Shown here: piece after piece, positions 8,168-16,513 of the stretch
How the letters are laid out: the number at the start of each line of letters is the position of its first letter
Position numbering within the stretch: position 1 is the stretch's first letter
Assembly (NCBI GenBank): GCA_027492255.1
Contig: JAPUFB010000004.1
Span: 1 to 64,000, forward strand
Reading direction: 5' to 3'
DNA: 64,000 nt
Source: Candidatus Saccharimonadota bacterium
Lineage (GTDB): Bacteria; Patescibacteriota; Saccharimonadia; Saccharimonadales; Saccharimonadaceae
Notes under the pieces: model-generated
The model's database searches: none
Seen by the model: only the letters and a program-made list of their open reading frames with translations
Told to the model about the DNA's origin: nothing
Program-made: the position numbers and the translations under genes

Positions 8168-8830
8168 ATGGCTGAACACGCACAAACAACCGCTCCTGCA
8201 GCACGCGCTCATTCGGGTGGCCCTCGTCAGGATAACCGACGCGGTGGCGGTCCTCGCCGTAATGACCGTTCAAATGCTCCTCGTGAAGAAAAACTCTTTG
8301 AGGAAAATGTCATCTCGATCGACCGTGTTGCACGCGTCGTAAAAGGTGGCCGTCGTTTCCGCTTTAAAGCGCTCGTCGTCGTTGGCGACAAGAAGGCTAA
8401 GGTAGGTATCGGTGTTGCAAAGGGCGCAGACGTACAAGCTGCTGTCGCCAAAGCAACTGATGTTGCTAAGAAGCACATGATCACAATCCCACTTGTTAAC
8501 TCAACTATCCCACACGAAACAGAGATAAAATTGAGCGGCGCACGCGTCCTCATTAAGCCAGCTGCCCCAGGTACTGGTATTATCGCTGGTGGTGTCGTAC
8601 GAGCTGTCGTTGGCGTTACTGGCATCTCAAACCTGCTGTCAAAGAGTCTTGGCTCAACCAACAAGGTAAATATTGCCTACGCAACTATTGAAGCTCTCCG
8701 CTCACTTGTTCCAAAAAGCGAATGGCACACAACTGTCCATAACTTAGCGAACACTAAGAGTGCAGAGAAGAAACCTACAAAGGCCGTCAAAGCTGTCGCA
8801 GTTGAAACAGTCGCAGAAGGGAGCAACTAA
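8168..8830 (+). CDS. rpsE: 30S ribosomal protein S5 with arginine/glycine-rich extension
   Basis: Ribosomal protein uS5, 220 residues, at the mRNA entry and decoding region. The dsRBD-like domain (EENVISIDRVARVVKGGRRF) and the C-terminal domain with GIIAGGVVRAVVG and SLGSTNKVN are intact. It carries an R/G/N-rich N-terminal extension of ~40 residues and a basic C-terminal tail beyond the usual ~165 aa. ATG 8168 lies one base after rplR. Its stop overlaps the rplO start, so rpmD (L30), normally between them, is absent. Confidence 0.96.
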   Translation: MAEHAQTTAPAARAHSGGPRQDNRRGGGPRRNDRSNAPREEKLFEENVISIDRVARVVKGGRRFRFKALVVVGDKKAKVGIGVAKGADVQAAVAKATDVAKKHMITIPLVNSTIPHETEIKLSGARVLIKPAAPGTGIIAGGVVRAVVGVTGISNLLSKSLGSTNKVNIAYATIEALRSLVPKSEWHTTVHNLANTKSAEKKPTKAVKAVAVETVAEGSN

Positions 8831-9330
8831 TGAAATACAATGAACTAGAAGCCGCTCCTAACAAGAACCGCAAACGTGTTGGTCGCGGTATTGCCGCTGG
8901 TCAAGGTAAAACTGCTGGCCGTGGCACAAAAGGTCAAGGCGCACGTACAGGCAAGAAATTCGGCTCAACCTTCATGGGCGGCCAAGGGCCACTTGTACGA
9001 CGCATACCGAAAGCTAAGGGCTTCAAGTCACTCCGTGCTCCAGCACAAGTCGTGTATGCTGATCAGCTAAATGATCTTAAGGGTACGACCATTGATAATA
9101 TGTCTCTCTACGAAGCTGGACTCGTCAATACGCCATACCACACTGTTAAAATCATCGCTCGCGGTGAATATACAGGCAAGGCAATTGTGAAGGTTCAATC
9201 AGCAAGTGCAAGCGTAAGGGCTGCAATAACAAAGGCTGGTGGATCATTTGAAGCAGTTGATGTTCCAAATCTTCCTGCAAGTAAGGACGAAAAGAAGATC
9301 GAAGCACGAGAACGAGCAGCTAAAAAATAG
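8830..9330 (+). CDS. rplO: 50S ribosomal protein L15
   Basis: Ribosomal protein uL15, 166 residues, a late 50S assembly protein. The glycine-rich N-terminus (RKRVGRGIAAGQGKTAGRGTKGQGAR) is diagnostic, as is GGQGPLVRRIPK. It has a short charged tail. The start overlaps the rpsE stop. It is the last gene of this transcription block, followed by a strong hairpin. Confidence 0.96.
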   Translation: MKYNELEAAPNKNRKRVGRGIAAGQGKTAGRGTKGQGARTGKKFGSTFMGGQGPLVRRIPKAKGFKSLRAPAQVVYADQLNDLKGTTIDNMSLYEAGLVNTPYHTVKIIARGEYTGKAIVKVQSASASVRAAITKAGGSFEAVDVPNLPASKDEKKIEARERAAKK

Positions 9331-9338
9331 CCTAGCAA

Positions 9339-9382
9339 AATTTAATAACAGAGTATTCATGCGGATGCTCTGTTATTAAATT
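9339..9382 (+). terminator. long inverted repeat after rplO
   Basis: A 15-bp perfect stem (9339-9353 with 9368-9382) around a 14-nt loop closes the spc block. The stem is AT-rich and is followed only by TTGTATCT rather than a long T run, so read-through or 3'-end protection is also possible. Confidence 0.7.
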
Positions 9383-9443
9383 GTATCTATGAGATAACGA
9401 TTTATTATGTTCTCGCAAAAACACGATTTAACCTTCGCATATC

Positions 9444-9472
9444 TGGACAAATGTATCCCAAGGCGTTACTCT
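9444..9472 (+). promoter_or_regulatory. candidate promoter for secY
   Basis: TGGACA (9444-9449), 17-nt spacer, TACTCT (9467-9472). It is moderately close to consensus and well placed ~34 nt before the secY start. It indicates that secY is expressed separately from the spc block. Confidence 0.45.
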
Positions 9473-9505
9473 AGTATGAGTTAAAAGTAAAAGGGTAAAC
9501 ATATC

Positions 9506-10924
9506 ATGAACTGGCGAACTATCTTCGCGTCACTCAAAAACCGGGACATGCAGAAGCGACTGCTGATTGTTGTCGGTATTATTATTGTCTTTCGTTTTCT
9601 TTCTCAAATTCCTGTACCTCTCGCGGAGCCTACACAGCTGCGCCAGGTGATCGAGAACGCGATTAATGCGACTGATCTAGGTGGATTTATGAACCTTATC
9701 TCTGGAGGTGCCCTCTCAAGCCTCAGTATCGTGCTTGTTGGCCTCGGGCCATATATTACCGCATCGGTCATAACACAGCTCCTTACGAAAGCCATCCCAA
9801 GCCTCGAAGAGCTTCATAAAGATGGTGAAGCTGGCCGTCGTCGTATAAACCAGTGGACACGTATGTTGACCGTACCTCTTGCTATCCTGCAGTCAATTGC
9901 CTATATATTTATCATCCGTCAGGGGGTACTGGCAAATAATACTGCGGCTCTCGGGCAAATGGATGCATTTCAGTGGGTACTTGCTGTGAGTGCCATGTCT
10001 GCAGGTTCGATAATTATGATGTGGCTAGGTGAATTAGTGACCGAGCAGGGTATAGGTAACGGTATTTCGATGCTTATCTTTGCGGGTATCGTTTCACGCC
10101 TACCAAGCACATTCTCGACAATCTTTAGTTCATTAACAAACGTGCCAGATGAAGCCTCAAAACTGCATATATTTAATTGGTTTACGATACCAATCAATAG
10201 TCTTGCATTCTATGTACTATTAGCGATAGCCGCGGTAGGTATTGCCGTACTATATGTCCTTGTGAAGATCAATGAAGCTCAGCGAATTATTACCATCAAC
10301 TATGCAAAACGAGTCCAGGGAAATAGTGCCTACTCGGGAGTAAAAAGCATCCTTCCGGTTAAGCTCATCACCGCTGGTGTTATCCCGGTTATCTTCGCGG
10401 TTGCATTCTTGGCACTTCCAGCGTTCCTAGGGCAACTATTCCGTTCGATGCACGGCAACGCAGGTCTTGTAGCACTTGGAGAGAACTTAGTTAAGTGGTT
10501 CCAGACCCCGAGCGCAACTACTTTTGCACAAGCTACAGACTGGACAGTGATAGTCTATCCACTTGCATACTTCTTGCTTGTTGTCCTCTTTACGTACTTC
10601 TATACCGGCATCGTCTTCAATAGCAACGAGATTGCCGAAAACCTGCAAAAACAAGGGGGATTTATAGAGAATATTCGTCCTGGCCTGCAGACTGAGAAAT
10701 ATCTTGCTCGCACCGTAAATCGCCTCACATTGTTTGGCTCACTTGCCCTTGGTCTTATTGCTGTCCTCCCATTCGTCTTTGAATACATCTTTGGACAGTT
10801 AGGCATCAACACAGCCAATCTCGCTATCGGTGGTACTGGATTACTCATCGTTGTGTCTGTTGCACTCGAAACTCTTCGTCAAGTCAACTCACGTGCTCTC
10901 ATGGTCACATACGACAATTACTAG
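9506..10924 (+). CDS. secY: protein translocase subunit SecY
   Basis: The central channel of the Sec translocon, an inner-membrane protein with ten transmembrane helices; 472 residues, somewhat longer than the usual ~430. Diagnostic segments are FRFLSQIPVP at the first helix/plug region, GLGPYITASVITQLLTKAIPSLEEL in TM2, the QGIGNGISMLIFAGIVSRLPS segment and the cytosolic loop RIITINYAKRVQG. It lies after rplO as in most bacteria, but its own promoter and both flanking hairpins make it monocistronic, and it is not followed by adk or map. Its partner secE is at 44791. Confidence 0.96.
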   Translation: MNWRTIFASLKNRDMQKRLLIVVGIIIVFRFLSQIPVPLAEPTQLRQVIENAINATDLGGFMNLISGGALSSLSIVLVGLGPYITASVITQLLTKAIPSLEELHKDGEAGRRRINQWTRMLTVPLAILQSIAYIFIIRQGVLANNTAALGQMDAFQWVLAVSAMSAGSIIMMWLGELVTEQGIGNGISMLIFAGIVSRLPSTFSTIFSSLTNVPDEASKLHIFNWFTIPINSLAFYVLLAIAAVGIAVLYVLVKINEAQRIITINYAKRVQGNSAYSGVKSILPVKLITAGVIPVIFAVAFLALPAFLGQLFRSMHGNAGLVALGENLVKWFQTPSATTFAQATDWTVIVYPLAYFLLVVLFTYFYTGIVFNSNEIAENLQKQGGFIENIRPGLQTEKYLARTVNRLTLFGSLALGLIAVLPFVFEYIFGQLGINTANLAIGGTGLLIVVSVALETLRQVNSRALMVTYDNY

Positions 10925-10940
10925 ACGAAATGAAAAAGAA

Positions 10941-10969
10941 AATAACGGACTCAACCCCGTTATTTTTTA
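10941..10969 (+). terminator. rho-independent terminator of secY
   Basis: AATAACGG (10941-10948) pairs with CCGTTATT (10957-10964), followed by a T run. A classical intrinsic terminator. Confidence 0.85.
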
Positions 10970-11007
10970 TGGATTAATCGCATACATAGCCCAGTACATG
11001 AGCACTA

Positions 11008-11016
11008 TGCTATAGT
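11008..11016 (+). promoter_or_regulatory. extended -10 promoter for the 11039 gene
   Basis: TGC-TATAGT (11008-11016), no clear -35. The predicted start near 11023 leaves a short leader containing an AAGGGGGAT ribosome-binding site. Confidence 0.5.
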
Positions 11017-11038
11017 TAAAATATTAAGGGGGATATGT

Positions 11039-12178
11039 ATGAGTAAGTTAGAGAAAATGCTTGACGAGGGTGAACCAACGCCACTGCTCGAGAAAACATA
11101 TGATGACGATTCGGTTATCGTAACAAAATCAGGTATAAAAGAGCTTCGTCCCACGCCGAATAACGCCATAACACTTATATTACAATGGCTTACCTATGTG
11201 CTCTGGGGTGGAACCGCAATAGCACTCACGTGGCTCTCAACAGCCGTCTTTACGTATTTATTCAGTCAACACCAAGCAACCAGTGACATGTACGCGTATG
11301 GAGTGTCAAACGGTGCAACCGATATCATCTATCCAATGTCGGCGGCAATCGTTCTTTTATTGATGGCTCTTGTATGCGATTTCTTTTACAAAGGTCGTGA
11401 AACACTCCATAAGAGCAGTGTATCGATGGTAATTATGGTCGTACATGCAGTTGGCGCAACACTGTTTAGCGTTGGGTCGCTTATTGTTGCTGTTTTTATG
11501 GGCATTCAACTGCTGGCGAATATTACAAGTTCATCTGATATCGGAACAAAGGCAACACTCTTTGCCTCTCTTATCTCTTTAGTGCTGTGGGTTTTTGTGA
11601 CCGTGCGAATTCTGAGACCTGCAAAATTAAAATTTTGTCCATATGGCCTTTGGACACTGATGTCCCTCGCAACAATCGGACTAGTTATAACTGCTTGGGT
11701 AGGCCCATTAGCTAAGGAAGCATCACTGCGCAATGATCGGTTGATAGAGAATAATCTTAGCGAACTCAGTTCCTCTATTATTGCATTCACAGCAAAGCAT
11801 CAGGTACTACCGAGCAACCTTACAGAGCTAAGTGATCTCAGTGCGACTGCAAAAGAACTTGTGACAAAAAATCTTGTTGAATTTATTCCTGGCAAAGAAT
11901 TCACACCAGATGCGTACGATAAGACTATTAGTACAGATATATATCCACCCTTAACATCCACGAAGGCCTTTGAATACGATCTCTGTGTGACCTATAAAGA
12001 AAAGCAATGGCTTAGCGCCGGGTATAGTTACGCTAAAGATGGAAGTACAACCAGCACTGATCGTCAGACATATCCTTCAACGTACGGTCACGATGGAGGA
12101 CGAGTGTGTTACTACCTTGCCACCTCTTATAGCACGACATATCCAACACCGATTCCTCTTGCAGAACCAGTTATGTAG
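11039..12178 (+). CDS. polytopic membrane protein with C-terminal pilin-like domain
   Basis: Unknown function, 379 residues. After a ~45-residue charged cytosolic start there are four to five hydrophobic helices (about residues 45-225), reminiscent of DUF5671-type four-helix domains common in CPR bacteria. The C-terminal ~150 residues are outside the membrane and begin with an amphipathic helix (RNDRLIENNLSELSSSIIAFTAKH) like the stalk of type II/IV pseudopilins, ending with a Cys pair (YDLC…RVCYY) that could form a pilin-like disulphide loop. It occupies the place between secY and infA where many bacteria have adk and map. Shine-Dalgarno AAGGGGG supports ATG 11039. Function and fold are inference. 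Confidence 0.75.
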   Translation: MSKLEKMLDEGEPTPLLEKTYDDDSVIVTKSGIKELRPTPNNAITLILQWLTYVLWGGTAIALTWLSTAVFTYLFSQHQATSDMYAYGVSNGATDIIYPMSAAIVLLLMALVCDFFYKGRETLHKSSVSMVIMVVHAVGATLFSVGSLIVAVFMGIQLLANITSSSDIGTKATLFASLISLVLWVFVTVRILRPAKLKFCPYGLWTLMSLATIGLVITAWVGPLAKEASLRNDRLIENNLSELSSSIIAFTAKHQVLPSNLTELSDLSATAKELVTKNLVEFIPGKEFTPDAYDKTISTDIYPPLTSTKAFEYDLCVTYKEKQWLSAGYSYAKDGSTTSTDRQTYPSTYGHDGGRVCYYLATSYSTTYPTPIPLAEPVM

Positions 12179-12254
12179 CGTGATATAATTAGTCGCATAA
12201 ATAACAAAACAAACAACAAGCGATACTCTCGCCTGCCTAATTTGTCTGTATCTG

Positions 12255-12283
12255 TTTACATCGGTCACGTTTTCGTGTACAAT
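12255..12283 (+). promoter_or_regulatory. sigma70 promoter of infA, leader only ~9 nt
   Basis: TTTACA (12255-12260), 17-nt spacer, TACAAT (12278-12283). Transcription is expected at about 12290, so the infA mRNA has about nine leader bases and no Shine-Dalgarno. Confidence 0.75.
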
Positions 12284-12298
12284 GGCTAGCTGTAACTT

Positions 12299-12523
12299 AT
12301 GTCTAAAGATAAGGAAGTCATTAAACTACTTGGTAAGGTTGTGGAAGCACTGCCTAACGCTCAGTTTCGTGTCGAATTGGAAAATGGACATATGATTATC
12401 GCTCACGTGTCAGGGAAGATGCGCAAGCACTACATTAGGTTGGTGCCGGGCGATAAAGTCGAGGTTGAGTTAACCCCTTATGATCTTACAAAGGGTAGAA
12501 TCAGCTTCCGACTGCGAGATTAA
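12299..12523 (+). CDS. infA: translation initiation factor IF-1
   Basis: IF-1, 74 residues, an S1/OB-fold protein that binds the 30S A site during initiation. The sequence [18 protein letters not shown], then [19 protein letters not shown] and [14 protein letters not shown] match the family end to end. There is no Shine-Dalgarno before the ATG, and the promoter sits immediately upstream, so this initiation-factor gene itself is probably translated from a near-leaderless mRNA. It heads the rpmJ-rpsM-K-D-rpoA-rplQ-rplM-rpsI run. Confidence 0.97.
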   Translation: MSKDKEVIKLLGKVVEALPNAQFRVELENGHMIIAHVSGKMRKHYIRLVPGDKVEVELTPYDLTKGRISFRLRD

Positions 12524-12550
12524 ATTTAACGGTTTAAAGGGGAAAGACTG

Positions 12551-12667
12551 ATGAAAGTCCGCGCAAGCGTTAAAAAAATCAGCCCTGATGACCAAATGGT
12601 TCGCCGCAAAGGCCGCCTTTACGTCATCAATAAGAAAAAACCAAAAAACAAGCAGAGGCAGGGATAA
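12551..12667 (+). CDS. rpmJ: 50S ribosomal protein L36, cysteine-free
   Basis: Ribosomal protein bL36, 38 residues. It begins [11 protein letters not shown] and ends KNKQRQG, exactly the family ends. In the zinc form, Cys residues occupy the CxxC and C…H positions; here they are replaced (SPDDQM and VINKKK), so no zinc site remains. Start ATG 12551 has GGGGAAAG upstream and lies 27 nt after infA; rpsM begins 3 nt after its stop. Confidence 0.93.
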   Translation: MKVRASVKKISPDDQMVRRKGRLYVINKKKPKNKQRQG

Positions 12668-12670
12668 ACT

Positions 12671-13057
12671 ATGGCACGAATCGCTAACGTCACTATTCCT
12701 GAACAAAAACAAGTACAAATAGCTCTACGCTATATTTTTGGTATTGGCCCTAAGCATTCGGCCGATATCTGTGCAGCAACCAAAGTTGATCCTACGACTC
12801 GCGTCAAAGATCTTACGGAAGGCGAATTAAAAGCCATTCGTGACGAAATTGATGCGAACTATCATGTCGAGGGTGACCTACAGCGTGTTGTTGCGAATAA
12901 CATCAAACGCCTTAAGGATATTCAATCCTACCGAGGCGAGCGACACAAGAAAAACTTGCCGTCACGCGGCCAGCGTACCCGTACTAACGGACGCACCCGT
13001 CGTGGTAAGCGTGTCGCAGTTGGTGGTAGTCAACCTAAAGCAGCAACGAAAACCTAG
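12671..13057 (+). CDS. rpsM: 30S ribosomal protein S13
   Basis: Ribosomal protein uS13, 128 residues, in the 30S head contacting P-site tRNA and 50S (bridge B1). MARIANVTIPEQKQVQIALRYIFGIG and the C-terminal LPSRGQRTRTNGRTRRGKR are diagnostic. The final lysine-containing tail reaches the P site in homologues. GGCAGGGA lies just upstream as ribosome-binding site. Confidence 0.97.
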   Translation: MARIANVTIPEQKQVQIALRYIFGIGPKHSADICAATKVDPTTRVKDLTEGELKAIRDEIDANYHVEGDLQRVVANNIKRLKDIQSYRGERHKKNLPSRGQRTRTNGRTRRGKRVAVGGSQPKAATKT

Positions 13058-13072
13058 GAAAGGAGCAGACAT

Positions 13073-13480
13073 ATGGCAGACGCTAAATCAGCTAAAACAA
13101 CGACATCAAGCAAGAAAAAGCAACGCCGGTCAGTTCCAACTGGTCAGCTACATATCTTGGCTACATTTAATAATACTATTGTCTCTTTTACAGATAACAA
13201 CGGTAACGTCCTTGCACAGTCAAGCGCCGGAGCCTGCGGATTCAAGGGAAGCAAGAAGGGAACAGCATACGCTGCGCAAATCGCGGCTGAAAAAGCTGGC
13301 GAAGTCGCAAAAAGCCAATACGGCCTCACTAAAGTTGACGTTTTCGTCAAAGGTGTTGGTCTTGGACGCGATGCTGCAATCCGTACTCTTCAGAACTTCG
13401 AAATCTCTGCTGAAAGTATCAAAGACGTAACTGGCGTGCCACACGGTGGTACTCGTCCACCAAAGGCAAGGAGAGGCTAG
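13073..13480 (+). CDS. rpsK: 30S ribosomal protein S11
   Basis: Ribosomal protein uS11, 135 residues, on the 30S platform. Diagnostic: GQLHILATFNNTIVSFTDNNG, SSAGACGFKGSKKGTAYAAQIAAE and C-terminal VTGVPHGGTRPPKARRG. Starts 15 nt after rpsM behind AAAGGAG. It has a lysine-rich N-terminal extension of ~20 residues. Confidence 0.97.
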   Translation: MADAKSAKTTTSSKKKQRRSVPTGQLHILATFNNTIVSFTDNNGNVLAQSSAGACGFKGSKKGTAYAAQIAAEKAGEVAKSQYGLTKVDVFVKGVGLGRDAAIRTLQNFEISAESIKDVTGVPHGGTRPPKARRG

Positions 13481-13481
13481 T

Positions 13482-14099
13482 ATGGCAAGAGATCGTTCCC
13501 CAATCGTCAAACAGAGCCGCCGTGAAGGTTATGCGCTTCATCCGAAAGCACATAAGATCATGGCGAAGAAAAGCGGTATTCCTGGTGCCCACGGTCGTGA
13601 CCGACAGGGTAAAACCAGCATGTACGCTCAACAACTTCGTGAGAAGCAGAAAGTTCGTCGTCTATACGGGCTGCTTGAGAAGCAATTTTCAAATCTCATG
13701 AAAGAAGCTTCACGCGCCGCCGGTCAATCTGGAGAAACATTACTTCAGTTGCTTGAGCGCCGTCTTGACAATACTATTTACCGCGCAGGTTTTGCTGTCT
13801 CTCGACGTGCCGCACGTCAACTGGTAACTCATGGTCACTTTATGTTGAACGGACGCCGTGTTGATATCCCTTCTATTCGCGTGAAGTCTGGTGATGTTAT
13901 TACCGTTCGTCCACGTAGCACTAAGTCTGACTACTTCGTTCATATCGATGACGTTATCAAAGAGACTAATCAACCAAGTTTCAGCTGGATGAAAGCTGAC
14001 CCGAAAAAAATGACTGTTACTATCTCTGGCCTTCCTCTTCGTACAGAAGCTGAAGCCGATATCAATGAACAACTAATCGTTGAGTACTACTCACGTTAA
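13482..14099 (+). CDS. rpsD: 30S ribosomal protein S4, cysteine-free form
   Basis: Ribosomal protein uS4, 205 residues, a primary 16S binder. The S4 RNA-binding domain is at residues ~95-155 (RRLDNTIYRAGFAVSRRAARQLVTHGHFMLNGRRV). The N-terminal zinc site of many S4 proteins is absent, as no CxxC motifs occur. I start at ATG 13482, one base after rpsK; the in-frame extension to 13446 overlaps rpsK. In E. coli S4 represses this operon; no evidence here either way. Confidence 0.96.
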   Translation: MARDRSPIVKQSRREGYALHPKAHKIMAKKSGIPGAHGRDRQGKTSMYAQQLREKQKVRRLYGLLEKQFSNLMKEASRAAGQSGETLLQLLERRLDNTIYRAGFAVSRRAARQLVTHGHFMLNGRRVDIPSIRVKSGDVITVRPRSTKSDYFVHIDDVIKETNQPSFSWMKADPKKMTVTISGLPLRTEAEADINEQLIVEYYSR

Positions 14100-14120
14100 A
14101 TAAGGAGAAGTGTACATACT

Positions 14121-15044
14121 ATGGCACAAGCAATTCACAATCCAACCCTGGCGAGCGTTGACGAACATAACGCAACTAGTGCAACATTTGTTGTCGAACC
14201 GCTTCACTCGGGTTATGGAATGACACTCGGCAACAGCCTTCGACGCGTTTTGCTCTCAAGCATCGCTGGCGCTGCCATTACGTCTTTCCGAGTTGACGGA
14301 GTTACTCACGAATTTACAACCGTTAAGGGCGTAAAAGAAGATGTTGTTGACATCATGCTCAACCTCAAAGGTGTACGAGTAAAATCTGCGAGCAACAATC
14401 CTGTTGAAGTTACGCTTGAGAAAAAAGGCGCTGGTGTTGTTACGGCAGGTGATATCAAAACTACTGCTGACGTTGAAGTCGTTAACCCAGAAGCGGTTAT
14501 CTGTACTATTGATGATCCAAAAGCCAGTATTAAAATCGAGCTAGTTGTTGAAACTGGTCGTGGATATCGAACAATTGAAGAATCCGGTGATAAGCGTCTC
14601 CATAGCGATATGATCGCTCTCGATGCGCTATTCAGCCCTGTTATGCGTGTCCGCTATAAGGTTGAAAATACCCGTGTTGGCCAAATGACTGACCTTGATA
14701 AGCTACTCCTTACAATTGACACCGATGGCACTATGAGCCCTAAGGATGCATTCGAAGAAGCTGCTGCTATCCTCGTTAATCAATATACGTCACTCGCAGG
14801 TGCTACCCGAGTTGAAGCTGCCCCAAGTCTTGGTGGAAGCGACGACGAAAGCGGTGCCGAGCTGACAACACCTATTGAAGATCTTAATCTGAGTGCTCGT
14901 ACAACAAACGCGCTAATCAATAACGATATTCGTACTATTAATGATCTTGTAAACCTAAGCGAAACCGATCTTCGTGAGCTGAAAGGCTTTGGCAGCAAAG
15001 CTCTCGACGAAGTGAAGGACGCACTTGCAGAACTGGAGTTCTAA
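14121..15044 (+). CDS. rpoA: DNA-directed RNA polymerase subunit alpha
   Basis: RNA polymerase alpha, 307 residues. The N-terminal dimerisation domain is recognisable by EPLHSGYGMTLGNSLRRVLLSS and FTTVKGVKEDVVDIMLNLK, and the C-terminal domain (residues ~240-305) has two helix-hairpin-helix-like motifs (EDLNLSARTTNALINNDI; ELKGFGSKALDEV) for UP-element and activator contact. It lies between rpsD and rplQ as in most bacteria. Start supported by AAGGAG ~12 nt upstream. Confidence 0.97.
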   Translation: MAQAIHNPTLASVDEHNATSATFVVEPLHSGYGMTLGNSLRRVLLSSIAGAAITSFRVDGVTHEFTTVKGVKEDVVDIMLNLKGVRVKSASNNPVEVTLEKKGAGVVTAGDIKTTADVEVVNPEAVICTIDDPKASIKIELVVETGRGYRTIEESGDKRLHSDMIALDALFSPVMRVRYKVENTRVGQMTDLDKLLLTIDTDGTMSPKDAFEEAAAILVNQYTSLAGATRVEAAPSLGGSDDESGAELTTPIEDLNLSARTTNALINNDIRTINDLVNLSETDLRELKGFGSKALDEVKDALAELEF

Positions 15045-15047
15045 ATT

Positions 15048-15578
15048 ATGCATCGACACGGATACAAAGGACGCAAATTTGGTCGTGAAACCGACCAACG
15101 ACGCGCTCTTATAAAGGGTCTTGCGACGAGTCTCGTTGAACACGGGTCTATCGAAACTACCCTTACAAAAGCCAAGGACGTTGTTCCATATGTTGAGGTG
15201 CTTATCACCAAAGCGAAAAGAGGCGATCTTCATAACCGCCGCCAGGTAATTGCTGGTCTTTCAATTCTTTCAGTTGCGAACAAACTTGTTGACGAGATTG
15301 CGCCCCAACTATCGGGCCGTGTCAGTGGTCATTTGCGCATCAAACGAACACGAGCACGTGTTGGCGATAATGCCGAACTTGCACGCATCAGCTTCGTAGA
15401 TGACGTATATAGCAATAAAGCTGATACCCAAAAGCAAAAGGTTGCTGAAGAAGAAGTTAAGGTTGAGAAAAAAGCTGCAAGTAAATCTGTCGCACCAGTA
15501 CCAAAGAAGATTGTTGCTGAAGACAAGCATCTTGCAAATAAACCTGCTGTTAGCGTAAGAAAGAGTGGAGCGAGATAA
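15048..15578 (+). CDS. rplQ: 50S ribosomal protein L17 with basic C-terminal extension
   Basis: Ribosomal protein bL17, 176 residues. MHRHGYKGRKFGRETDQRRALIKGLATSL is the family signature. The core ends around residue 125 (ARISFVDD); a further ~50 residues rich in K, V, E and A follow, so the protein is longer than the typical 120-130 aa. Starts 3 nt after rpoA. Confidence 0.95.
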   Translation: MHRHGYKGRKFGRETDQRRALIKGLATSLVEHGSIETTLTKAKDVVPYVEVLITKAKRGDLHNRRQVIAGLSILSVANKLVDEIAPQLSGRVSGHLRIKRTRARVGDNAELARISFVDDVYSNKADTQKQKVAEEEVKVEKKAASKSVAPVPKKIVAEDKHLANKPAVSVRKSGAR

Positions 15579-15580
15579 TT

Positions 15581-16012
15581 ATGAAAACATTTTCACTAAA
15601 AACAGGCGATATCAAACGCGTATGGACGCTCATTGATGCCTCAGAAGCTCCGCTTGGTCGTGTTGCAACAGTTATCGCTACTCGTCTTATTGGTAAATAT
15701 AAACCTACGTTTACTCCTCATGTCGATGATGGTGATTACGTTGTCGTTATCAATTCCGACAAACTAGTAGTTACTGGTGATAAAACTGAAGATAAGACGT
15801 ACTATCGCCATAGTGGCTTCCCTGGTGGTATTAAGAGTCGTACGCTAAAAGAACAGCAGGGACTTGATTCAACACGAGTCATCCAAGAAGCTGTACGCGG
15901 TATGATTCCAAAGAATAAACTCTCACCTGAGCGTATGAATCGTCTACGTGTATTTACAGGCGAAGCACACGATCATACTGCACAGCAACCTAAGAAATTG
16001 GAGATTAAATAA
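15581..16012 (+). CDS. rplM: 50S ribosomal protein L13
   Basis: Ribosomal protein uL13, 143 residues, an early 50S assembly protein. Typical: WTLIDASEAPLGRVATVIATRLIGK, GDYVVVINSDKLVVTGDK, YYRHSGFPGG and AVRGMIPKNKL. It is separated from rplQ by 2 nt and overlaps rpsI by one base, so L13-S9 is fused to the alpha operon here. Confidence 0.96.
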   Translation: MKTFSLKTGDIKRVWTLIDASEAPLGRVATVIATRLIGKYKPTFTPHVDDGDYVVVINSDKLVVTGDKTEDKTYYRHSGFPGGIKSRTLKEQQGLDSTRVIQEAVRGMIPKNKLSPERMNRLRVFTGEAHDHTAQQPKKLEIK

Positions 16013-16413
16013 TGGCAGCGAAAAATTCATACTTCTACGGCCTCGGTCGTCGAAAAAGTGCAACGGCTCGCGCTCGTCTCATGGGTGGCAAGGGTGCTAT
16101 CACGATTAATGATAAATCTGCTGAAGAATACCTCGACGGCAATAAAACCCTTCTCGCCGAACTTACCGACCCACTTGCTCTTATCGGCAAGCAAAAAGAT
16201 TTTGACGTCAGTCTCGTTATCCGAGGCGGCGGCACAAGCGGCCAGGTAGGTGCAGCAAAAAATGCTATCTCACGCGCAATTGCCGAGATGGATGAAACGC
16301 TCCGCGGCACACTCAAGAAAGCTGGTCTCATGAAGCGTGACCCACGTGAAGTCGAACGTAAAAAATACGGCCTTCGTGGTGCTCGCAAACGCGAACAGTT
16401 CTCAAAGCGTTAA
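16012..16413 (+). CDS. rpsI: 30S ribosomal protein S9
   Basis: Ribosomal protein uS9, 133 residues, whose C-terminal arginine tail contacts P-site tRNA. YGLGRRKSATARARL at the start, RGGGTSGQVGAAKNAISRAI in the middle and the terminal KYGLRGARKREQFSKR are diagnostic. Start overlaps the rplM stop. Last gene of the superoperon, followed by an intrinsic terminator. Confidence 0.97.
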   Translation: MAAKNSYFYGLGRRKSATARARLMGGKGAITINDKSAEEYLDGNKTLLAELTDPLALIGKQKDFDVSLVIRGGGTSGQVGAAKNAISRAIAEMDETLRGTLKKAGLMKRDPREVERKKYGLRGARKREQFSKR

Positions 16414-16430
16414 TATATTACGCAACGATA

Positions 16431-16461
16431 AAATACACCTCATTAACAGGGGTGTATTTTT
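16431..16461 (+). terminator. intrinsic terminator of the alpha/L13 block
   Basis: AAATACACC (16431-16439) pairs with GGTGTATTT (16451-16459) and is followed by further T residues. Confidence 0.85.
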
Positions 16462-16470
16462 GTGTGATGC

Positions 16471-16499
16471 TTGACGGAAACAGATGGGAGACGTACAGT
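16471..16499 (+). promoter_or_regulatory. sigma70 promoter of zwf
   Basis: TTGACG (16471-16476), 17-nt spacer, TACAGT (16494-16499). It overlaps the upstream in-frame ATG at 16484 and therefore decides the zwf start at 16514. Confidence 0.7.
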
Positions 16500-16513
16500 T
16501 GAAGTCACTGAAT

